Below are positions 1-5,335 of a stretch of DNA of 19,502 nt, in pieces. The notes under the pieces are model-generated. The model was not told the DNA's origin and searched no databases. It was given only the letters and a program-made list of their open reading frames with translations. Numbering within the stretch: the first letter of the stretch is position 1; each line of letters starts with the position of its first letter. The DNA is from Porphyromonadaceae bacterium. Lineage in GTDB: Bacteria; Bacteroidota; Bacteroidia; Bacteroidales; Dysgonomonadaceae. The translations under genes and the position numbers were made by a program. The DNA lies in contig DPAC01000026.1 in assembly GCA_003517675.1 (NCBI GenBank), positions 1 through 19,502 of the forward strand, read 5' to 3'.

Positions 1-310
1 AGTAAGAAAAGGAAGGACAAGGTTATCATCAGGCTGTCGAAGGTATAATAGCCCTTGCGCTGGCTATAGTGGTCCCGGTAACTCAACAGGCCGCATTCAA
101 GGAGAAAGGGCAGTAATAGCATGACACCACCCAGGGCGACACTCCTGCAGGATTCAAAGCGGACGGGAGCGGCAGGAAGCAGGCCGAAAGCACTCTGTAC
201 ACGCTCTTCAAGACGTGTGGCAGCCATACCCGATACTTCACTTGCCTGAAGATATTCTTTGTTCCGTTCATCGGGTAAACTCCCGGAAGATGTTACAGGA
301 CTTTTTTTTT
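1..310 (-). CDS. Transposase downstream frame (orfB), partial, entered by -1 shift
   Basis: Read on the minus strand in the -1 frame relative to the preceding transposase reading frame, this stretch has no stop codon from the A9 run at 302-310 to the window edge, about 100 codons. It carries on directly from the helix-turn-helix frame: after the lysines come SPVTSSGSLPDERN, then a hydrophobic segment GGVMLLLPFLLECGLL and the motif QRKGYYTFDSL. From memory, this resembles the middle part of a long Bacteroidetes transposase family whose N-terminus is the neighbouring HTH segment; the catalytic domain would lie beyond the left edge. There is no convincing independent start codon, so expression probably depends on slippage at the A-run. 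The alternative is a one-base deletion that has killed the transposase. Confidence 0.6.
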
Positions 311-748
311 CAAGGTGCCTTTGTGAATATGATAACGAATGGCTGCCTCGCTGATTCCGTACTCCCGGGCTATGCTGTAGTAGCTGCAGCCTTCGTCAAG
401 GCGTACCTGTACTTTCTCCTGTATATCAGGGGTGAACTTGTAGCATTGTCCACGGGTTTCTTTACGTGAGAAAAAGTATTCTGCACCTTTTTGGCGGAAT
501 GTATTGGCATAACGTTCGATATTCTTGCGGTTTACGCCAAGACAATCAGACAGCTCCGTGATAGTGCATAAATTATTGACAACTAAATTACCTAAAATAA
601 AACGGTAACTGTTTTTATCATTCAACCCGTGACAATAGATGGGGTTACCGTTGTGCAGATAATAGACAAATTCATCGTTTTCATAAATGCCGACAGATGA
701 ATTAACCAACTTGGTCGTGGAAGGGAAAAAAGGAAGTTGCGTTTGCAT
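293..748 (-). CDS. Helix-turn-helix N-terminal part of a transposase (orfA)
   Basis: This 151-residue product begins MQTQLPFFPSTTKLVNSS and has two DNA-binding-like segments: TITELSDCLGVNRKNIERYA (about residues 62-81), and a second near the C-terminus around SYYSIAREYGISEAAIRYHI. It ends KGTLKKKVL at a stop just after nine consecutive A residues. I recognise the N-terminus as typical of a Bacteroidetes transposase in which tandem HTH segments precede a long catalytic part. The catalytic part continues in the -1 frame and runs off the left edge. A -7 element TATATTTG lies 20 bases upstream of the ATG, so the leader is very short. The element belongs to a different family from the IS1182-type element to its right. 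The short product alone could act as a DNA-binding regulator of transposition (inference). Confidence 0.7.
   Translation of the reverse strand: MQTQLPFFPSTTKLVNSSVGIYENDEFVYYLHNGNPIYCHGLNDKNSYRFILGNLVVNNLCTITELSDCLGVNRKNIERYANTFRQKGAEYFFSRKETRGQCYKFTPDIQEKVQVRLDEGCSYYSIAREYGISEAAIRYHIHKGTLKKKVL
302..310 (-). promoter_or_regulatory. A9 slippery run, probable frameshift or slippage site
   Basis: The minus strand reads TTG then nine A then GTCCTGTAA. In the zero frame translation stops three codons after the run. One base back, the frame stays open to the window edge and encodes sequence that looks like the rest of the transposase. Runs of this kind are known -1 ribosomal frameshift or RNA-polymerase slippage sites in several IS families. 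No downstream stimulatory hairpin was identified by eye. Confidence 0.6.
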
Positions 749-767
749 GACTATGTTGTTTTTTATG

Positions 768-775
768 CAAATATA
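768..775 (-). promoter_or_regulatory. Promoter -7 element of the left transposase
   Basis: The minus strand reads TATATTTG, an exact match to the Bacteroidetes -7 consensus TAnnTTTG, 20 bases before the ATG at 748. No clear TTTG -33 element was found at the usual spacing, so the call rests on one half-site and its position. Confidence 0.45.
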
Positions 776-793
776 CGACTTTTCCTGTTTGCG

Positions 794-1142
794 CTATATC
801 CCGAAACTTATTCTTGAAAAACAAGTAGTTGACAAACTCCAAGTCAGGAGTTCTGAAGTTCTGAAATCTTTATCGGTATATTCTTTAGACTTAACACTCG
901 TTTCAAGCATTAAATTGAATAAAAGATCAATACACGATGAAGGTTTTTCCCTATTACCTGCAATAAAATACCAAAAATCATCTTCTCTCAAAGCCCGTTC
1001 AATTTGGTCAAATTCTTCAGCTATTAGATATTGTCTTACTTCCCTCCCTACGATATCATTTCCAACATTATTGAGAAACAGCGCTTTTATCAATTCAGCA
1101 TTTGTCAATTCAATTTTGCCGGAATTTAAATTTCTGAATAAT
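794..1142 (-). pseudogene. DUF262 gene, middle fragment left of the IS1182 element
   Basis: Reading on the minus strand from the IS junction at 1142, the frame gives FRNLNSGKIELTNAELIKAL, the conserved DUF262 motif that follows the nucleotide/nuclease core. The intact protein at 9849-7948 has FTRLNIGKIPLTNAELVKAL at the matching place. Similarity continues through REDDFWYFI (relative: QEDAFWYFI) to about position 863. The tail is then replaced by sequence that probably belongs to the left insertion sequence, with a stop at 794. This fragment is the continuation of the N-terminal part at 3590-3031; the two are separated by the IS1182-family element. The gene is thus broken twice, and any C-terminal HNH domain is missing from the window. 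Confidence 0.85.
1137..1142. repeat. Target-site duplication, left copy (AATAAT)
   Basis: AATAAT directly abuts the left IS end and is repeated exactly at 3031-3036. Collapsing the two copies rejoins the DUF262 reading frame as ENRL followed by FRNLNSGK, which is strong support that this is the true duplication footprint. Confidence 0.85.
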
Positions 1143-1158
1143 GAGTCCACTCCGAAAA
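1143..1158 (+). repeat. Left terminal inverted repeat of the IS1182-family element
   Basis: GAGTCCACTCCGAAAA matches the opposite-strand right end with one mismatch at position 7. Confidence 0.9.
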
Positions 1159-1212
1159 GTCAGAGAGAGTATTTAGTTGATAATTTTTTTGCACAATAAA
1201 TTTTATAAAGCA

Positions 1213-1225
1213 GGTGAAATTCACC
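1213..1225. repeat. Short perfect inverted repeat in the IS leader
   Basis: GGTGAA-A-TTCACC lies between the left IS end and the transposase promoter region. Hairpins at this place in other IS families limit expression driven from outside promoters. Here that role is only a possibility. Confidence 0.4.
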
Positions 1226-1244
1226 CAAAAAGTTCTTTGAAATA

Positions 1245-1276
1245 TTTGCGTATATTATTATTTATCATTATCTTAG
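1245..1276 (+). promoter_or_regulatory. Possible IS1182 transposase promoter
   Basis: TTTG at 1245-1248 is followed after 20 bases by TATCTTAG at 1269-1276, an imperfect match to TAnnTTTG, 21 bases before the ATG at 1298. Spacing and position fit a Bacteroidetes promoter; the -7 match is weak. Confidence 0.35.
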
Positions 1277-1297
1277 CATCGTCTAAAACTGCATGAA

Positions 1298-3004
1298 ATG
1301 TTTAAAAAATCAGACAGACATAGTCAATTGGATATGTTTTCTTCGCCAACGGAGTACTTTAGAGACTCCAAGAAGAAGAAATACCTGAGAGATGACTCCT
1401 GGCATAACCAGTTCAGAAACCACGTTGTAATGCGTGTAGATGAGTCCATTTTCAGTGTACTCTATACTGACGGAAAAGGCGCCCCCAACGCTTCCATCCG
1501 CGTTTTGGTCGGCATGATGATCCTCAAAGAAGGTCAGGGCTGGAGTGACGAACAGTTATTCGAGAACTGTGAATACAATCTACTGGTACGAAGTGCATTG
1601 GGATTGATGTCACTGGAAGATGCCGCACCGGTACCCTCCACCTACTACCTGTTCCGTCGCAACCTGGTTGAATATGCCAGGGAGCACGGTGAAGACCTGT
1701 TCAAAAAATGCCAGTCCCAGATTACCAGGGATCAGATATTGGAGTTCAATGTGAGCGGTAAGCAGGTACGCATGGACAGCAAGCTGATCGGCAGCAACAT
1801 CGCCTGGTACTCCCGTTACGAGTTGATCCACGAAACCCTCCGCTTGTTTATCGCTGAGAGAGAGGAGCATATCTTTAAAAAGAGTCTTCCAAAAGAGGTG
1901 TTTTCCCTGATTGAAAGCATCCGGGACGAAAAGGGGAACAAGGTGATATACCGCAGTACCAAAGCTGAGATTGACGCTCGTTTTGTAGAACTGGGTGAGC
2001 TGATGTACCGCTTTATCGAGCTCTTCAAAAGGTATGACTATGGCAGTTACAAGACCCTTAAGACTGTCTTCGAACAGCAATACTTGGTAAGCGAAGACAA
2101 AATCGTACTCCCGCTTGAAAACGAGAAAGTGAGTGCCAAATCCATACAGTCCCCCCACGACACCGACTGCCATTACCGCAACAAGGACGGCAACAAGGTC
2201 AAAGGATACTCGGTAAATATCACCGAAACATGCGACCAGTCGCCCGAGGAAGAAGCACCGGCGCTGAACCTGATCACCGACACGGAGGTAAATGTGGTTT
2301 CAACCCCGGACAATAGTTTCCTTGAGCAAGCCCTGGAGCATACACAGGAAATAATACCTGATAAGATTGAGAAGGTGTATGCTGACGGAGCCTATCACAG
2401 TGAGTATAACCAGGAGTATTGCCAAAACAACGAACACAACATCGATTTGGTGCTTACTGCCATGCAGGGAGCCGAACCAAGATACGAGCTCAGTTTAGAC
2501 GAACAGGACGAAAACAACTTGATAGTAACCGACAAAAAAACAGGAATAACCGTACAGGCACAACAAGTAAAACCCCGCAAGGATCAAACGCAGAAGAAAT
2601 GGAGGATCAAGACTGAAAAAGGAAACTATCGGTACTTCGATGAGAATAGCCTCAGGGTTTCCGCTTTAAGACAGAAACTCAAGAAAATCCCGATAGAGGA
2701 AACCAATATCAGGAACAATGTCGAAGCGAGTATTTTTCAGTTAGGTTACCATTATCCCAACGACAAAAGCCGGTACAGGAGCCTTGCCAAGCATAAACTA
2801 TGGGCTTACTCCCGCTCATTGTGGATAAACTTTGTCAGGATAGTGAACTATATCACGCAAATATGTCAAAGATCACTTTTTGGGCAAAAAATGCCTCAAT
2901 ATATAGCTAATTTATGTTTCAATATGTATATTATTGTAAACATACTCTCAATCAATAAAAAGAATCACATTTTTCCGACGAACCTGCATTTTTCAGCATT
3001 TTGA
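1298..3004 (+). CDS. IS1182-family DDE transposase
   Basis: This 568-residue transposase catalyses cut-and-paste or copy movement of the surrounding element. The N-terminal part (about 1-150) contains the family-typical stretch SIRVLVGMMILKEGQGWSDE. The RNase H-like catalytic core shows VRMDSKLIGSNIAWYSRYEL (first acidic residue D160), KVYADGAYHS (D363) and RNNVEASIFQLGYHYP (E476), a full DDE triad. Between the second D and the E is an insertion with charged, AT-rich coding (about residues 395-465), usual for this family. The gene is intact, starts 155 bases inside the left end and stops ten bases before the right repeat, so the element may still be active. Its codon use is less AT-rich than the DUF262 gene it interrupts, as expected for a recent arrival. 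Start chosen as the first ATG giving the family-like N-terminus. Confidence 0.92.
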   Translation: MFKKSDRHSQLDMFSSPTEYFRDSKKKKYLRDDSWHNQFRNHVVMRVDESIFSVLYTDGKGAPNASIRVLVGMMILKEGQGWSDEQLFENCEYNLLVRSALGLMSLEDAAPVPSTYYLFRRNLVEYAREHGEDLFKKCQSQITRDQILEFNVSGKQVRMDSKLIGSNIAWYSRYELIHETLRLFIAEREEHIFKKSLPKEVFSLIESIRDEKGNKVIYRSTKAEIDARFVELGELMYRFIELFKRYDYGSYKTLKTVFEQQYLVSEDKIVLPLENEKVSAKSIQSPHDTDCHYRNKDGNKVKGYSVNITETCDQSPEEEAPALNLITDTEVNVVSTPDNSFLEQALEHTQEIIPDKIEKVYADGAYHSEYNQEYCQNNEHNIDLVLTAMQGAEPRYELSLDEQDENNLIVTDKKTGITVQAQQVKPRKDQTQKKWRIKTEKGNYRYFDENSLRVSALRQKLKKIPIEETNIRNNVEASIFQLGYHYPNDKSRYRSLAKHKLWAYSRSLWINFVRIVNYITQICQRSLFGQKMPQYIANLCFNMYIIVNILSINKKNHIFPTNLHFSAF

Positions 3005-3014
3005 AAAAATGGGG

Positions 3015-3030
3015 TTTTCGGAGCGGACTC
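3015..3030 (-). repeat. Right terminal inverted repeat of the IS1182-family element
   Basis: On the minus strand this reads GAGTCCGCTCCGAAAA, pairing with 1143-1158. It starts ten bases after the transposase stop codon. Confidence 0.9.
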
Positions 3031-3036
3031 AATAAT
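3031..3036. repeat. Target-site duplication, right copy (AATAAT)
   Basis: Exact copy of 1137-1142, directly abutting the right IS end. Confidence 0.85.
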
Positions 3037-3590
3037 CGGTTCTCATCTTCATTATTATCAACACAATACCAAATAAATTTTGTTTGTTCTATCAGTTTAT
3101 CCAAATAATCACTTGGATTTGAACAGCTTTTCGCATGAAACCAATTATTAATTTGAGCCTTAGCACTGAATAAATGATACATTTCAATATTGTCTATAAC
3201 CTCGTTTTTAATTTTTTCCCATTCCTTGGGTATATCATCAATTATTTTATCTTCAAATCTAACTTCATCAATTTTCTCGATGTAACTATCTCTTTCATAT
3301 TTTAGGCTAAAGAATTTTTGGTTATTGAGGTATTGAAGGATAAGATAAATAGTTGTTAGCCTTTGCTGGCCGTCAATGACTGTAATTTTATTATCCTTTT
3401 CTTCAGATTTTACAACCAAAGGTTGAAGGCAATAAAAATCTCCATCTTTTGTTCGATCGAATTCATCGATATCGTCCAGTAAATCTCTTACTTCTTTCAC
3501 TGTCCAACGGTAACCTCTTTGGTACGATGGGATATGAAAATTCATGCCCCTAAGATCACCAATTGATTTCAGATCAATGTTAGCTCCCAT
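3031..3590 (-). pseudogene. DUF262 gene, N-terminal fragment right of the IS1182 element
   Basis: The first 186 residues are native. They include PSYQRGYRWT (residues 21-30) and VIDGQQRLTT (71-80), the two hallmark motifs of the DUF262 (GmrS-like, ParB/sulfiredoxin-fold) domain, plus FYCLQPLVV just before the second motif. The frame then enters the IS at ENRL and adds 26 IS-encoded residues before a stop at 2952. The continuation is at 1142-863. Its motifs are much closer to the 633-residue DUF262+HNH protein in this cluster than to the 861-residue one. Proteins of this family act in modification-dependent DNA restriction such as GmrSD. The truncated product lacks the FxxLNxGKxxLTNAEL motif and would not be expected to work. 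It lies 66 bases after the phosphoesterase gene and was probably the last visible gene of the cluster. Confidence 0.9.
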
Positions 3591-3656
3591 GTTTTTTCAA
3601 TTTAGAACATTATTATATATTTTCTGCTTCAATGACATATAAAAGTGTAATTACAA

Positions 3657-4262
3657 TTATACGTTAAAGATAAACGGTTTTCTATCAAGCTTATATTCGG
3701 CATCCACTACCGCCGCATTGGCAAAGGTTGTCCGTTTTTGTTTTTCAATTCCGTAGGCATCGTGAATGTGCCCGAACAGATGATATGCAGGACGGATTCT
3801 TGTTACAGCTTGTAACAGATCAGTGCAACCAAACCTAATGTTGTTTGACTGATCCATGATCCCATATGGAGGACGATGCGTGATAAGAACATCTGTATCA
3901 TCCGGAATAAATTCTATTGTTTCAGTAACTGAATTGGTTTCATCAGGCGAAAAGAAAAATGGGATACCCCAGAAATTGATTTCATTAATTGTGATGCCAC
4001 TGTTGTAAAGATAGAAACAGCTATCCGGGAGAAAACGCTGGATTCTTTCCGGAGTTATTTTTTCCAGGGCGTAATCGTGGTTACCGGCGATAAAGATCTT
4101 ATATTGATAGTTTAAAGAGCCGAACCATTCAATAAAATCCATCACTTCTTCACCGGTCCCGGCAAAAGATATGTCGCCGGAATGGATGATCACATCGGCA
4201 GCAGGCAAATTGCCTAGCTGCCGATGTTGATTGTGAGTGTCGGAGAGATGGAGAATATGCAT
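3657..4262 (-). CDS. Calcineurin-like metallophosphoesterase
   Basis: This 201-residue protein has all canonical metal-binding motifs of the calcineurin-like superfamily in order: SDTH (D8, H10), SGD (D30), GNHD (60-63), THRPP (H129) and GHIH (164-167). They are followed by the FANAAVV segment typical of the short UPF0046/MPPED-like branch. Such enzymes bind two metal ions and hydrolyse phosphomonoesters or phosphodiesters, including cyclic nucleotides; the substrate here cannot be read from sequence. There is no signal peptide, so it is cytosolic. It lies 57 bases after the UDG-like gene, in the same direction. Homologues occur as solitary housekeeping genes, so membership in a defence unit is not certain. 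The start is well fixed because the MHILHLSDTH core begins at the first ATG. Confidence 0.9.
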   Translation of the reverse strand: MHILHLSDTHNQHRQLGNLPAADVIIHSGDISFAGTGEEVMDFIEWFGSLNYQYKIFIAGNHDYALEKITPERIQRFLPDSCFYLYNSGITINEINFWGIPFFFSPDETNSVTETIEFIPDDTDVLITHRPPYGIMDQSNNIRFGCTDLLQAVTRIRPAYHLFGHIHDAYGIEKQKRTTFANAAVVDAEYKLDRKPFIFNV

Positions 4263-4319
4263 TTGTGGATTGAACTTCTATCTATTTAACATTGATGATT
4301 GAACGCTGAATCTCATCTT

Positions 4320-5045
4320 TCATCGTTTTTCCATCCATTGAATAACTGCATCGATAATATGATCACAATATTGTTGTTGTGTTATTCTATATCCTCTTAG
4401 TCCATTTGGATGATATGTATCAATCAACAATTTGTCTTGAGATTGATAAACTGGTGGCCATTCATAAATTTTTTCTTTGCAATCAAAATAGTCGGAGAAA
4501 TATTTGAAAGTTGATCCAAAAATAATAACATCAGGGTTAATAATTTCAATTTGTTCATAGATTAAAGCTTTGTATTGATCGATGAATATTTTCATCTCCT
4601 TATCATTTGTTTTATTCTTGCCGGCAAATTTTTTCACATTAATATGGGCAATATTAGGCATATGCTTCAACACTTCTTGGGCATTGCCTCTAATATCTGG
4701 AATATCTATCCAATTCATTTTTTCAAATATCCCATATGTTGTATAGGCTACTGGGGTCCATGTATGTCCCCAATCAGGTGCAATTCGATCAGTGCCATCA
4801 TTGGAATGTAATGAAGTTAAACAAGGCCGCATATCACCAATTTCATCGTTAGAGCTGTTTGCTTCTTTCAACACCCATAGAATTTTTACCGGAGCAGTCA
4901 TATACTTTTCCACATCCAAGATTCCATCGCGGATAAAACTCATTTGTTGTCCAAGATCTTCATTAAATGGAAGCTCAACTTGCTTTTCAAACCTATTCAA
5001 ATGTTCTTCAATAATCTCTTCAAATTGTTTTTTCTCCGTAGTCAT
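4320..5045 (-). CDS. Uncharacterised protein, possible uracil-DNA-glycosylase-like fold
   Basis: This 241-residue soluble protein is not firmly recognised. The layout faintly resembles the UDG-like superfamily: an early strand followed by a loop, VKILWVLKEANSS (53-65); a mid-protein HINVKKFAGKN (134-144); a strand INPDVIIFGSTFKYF (169-183); and a late TYHPNGLRGY (210-219), which could stand where family members carry the HP(S/N) DNA-intercalating loop. The classical water-activating motif GQDPY is absent, so base excision should not be assumed. The gene lies 27 bases after the small 73-residue gene and 57 bases before the phosphoesterase, all in one direction, suggesting co-transcription. The internal DWGHTWTPVAYTTYG stretch (91-105) is rich in aromatic residues and may be a binding surface. 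Confidence 0.6.
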   Translation of the reverse strand: MTTEKKQFEEIIEEHLNRFEKQVELPFNEDLGQQMSFIRDGILDVEKYMTAPVKILWVLKEANSSNDEIGDMRPCLTSLHSNDGTDRIAPDWGHTWTPVAYTTYGIFEKMNWIDIPDIRGNAQEVLKHMPNIAHINVKKFAGKNKTNDKEMKIFIDQYKALIYEQIEIINPDVIIFGSTFKYFSDYFDCKEKIYEWPPVYQSQDKLLIDTYHPNGLRGYRITQQQYCDHIIDAVIQWMEKR

Positions 5046-5072
5046 TATTTTTTAAATTAATAACTCTATTAG

Positions 5073-5294
5073 TTATCCCAACGTCTCCACTTGGAAATCA
5101 TTCTTGTTACAGCAGGCTTTCTGGTAATCGAAGGCATAGATTCTCATATAGGCTTCCTTGATCTCCTTTGCTCCGTTGTAAAATGGATCGTTGGTGTGCT
5201 GCAGCGTGGTTACAGTTACCTGCATTTGCGGGGTTAATACAGTACCGTTGGTCCGTTTAACCCGTTTTGGTGTTACTCTAAATACTTTTGGCAT
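5073..5294 (-). CDS. Small conserved-looking protein of unknown function, 73 residues
   Basis: The product starts MPKVFRVTPKRVKRTNGTVL, a very basic first 15 residues (five K/R), and continues with TPQMQVTVTTLQH, FYNGAKEIKEAYMRIYAFDY and a C-terminal KACCNKNDF containing a CC pair. It has no membrane segment or signal peptide. The basic N-terminus would suit nucleic-acid or partner binding (inference). It sits between the large DUF262 gene (41 bases upstream) and the UDG-like gene (27 bases downstream) in the same direction, with no room for separate regulation. The coherent amino-acid composition and operon position argue that it is real. Function unknown. Confidence 0.7.
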   Translation of the reverse strand: MPKVFRVTPKRVKRTNGTVLTPQMQVTVTTLQHTNDPFYNGAKEIKEAYMRIYAFDYQKACCNKNDFQVETLG

Positions 5295-5335
5295 GATGTT
5301 AAAAGTTTAATAAGTTCCTGGATCTGTGAGTATCG

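Larger units (their letters stand above)
1..863 (-). mobile_element. Left insertion sequence, partial, right end somewhere in about 776-863
   Basis: The element contains the HTH/transposase reading frames and a promoter, and extends beyond the left edge. Its right boundary cannot be fixed because the partner terminal repeat is not in the window. The neighbouring DUF262 remnant still resembles its intact relative as far as a KEYTDKDF segment (ending near 863), then becomes unrelated sequence ending in a stop at 794. The IS end therefore probably lies between about 776 and 863. The tandem TTCTGAAGTTCTGAA at about 850-864 lies close to the expected junction. Confidence 0.5.
1143..3030 (+). mobile_element. 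IS1182-family insertion sequence, complete, about 1.89 kb
   Basis: The ends are inverted repeats: GAGTCCACTCCGAAAA at 1143-1158, and GAGTCCGCTCCGAAAA on the opposite strand at 3015-3030, 15 of 16 identical. AATAAT flanks the element directly on both sides (1137-1142 and 3031-3036). If one adds a T to each end as part of the repeat, the duplication becomes ATAA (4 bp); the sequence alone cannot separate these two readings. One intact DDE transposase gene on the plus strand fills most of the element. The length and single long reading frame fit IS1182. The insertion splits a minus-strand DUF262 gene. Confidence 0.9.

Noticed and set aside
83..271. Short minus-strand open frame at the left edge
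   Set aside because: It overlaps, in a different frame, the longer open frame that continues the transposase; its translation lacks recognisable features.
1137..1142. Four-base (ATAA) instead of six-base target duplication
   Set aside because: Possible if the terminal repeats include one more T, but the six-base AATAAT reading uses all matching flanking bases. Both restore the same gene, so the simpler longer duplication was listed.
687..1199. 170-codon plus-strand open frame
   Set aside because: It is antisense to the left IS and DUF262 remnant and crosses the IS1182 boundary; the minus-strand frame there carries the conserved motifs.
1610..2173. Long open frame antisense to the IS1182 transposase
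   Set aside because: Shadow of the transposase coding sequence; no independent motif or promoter.
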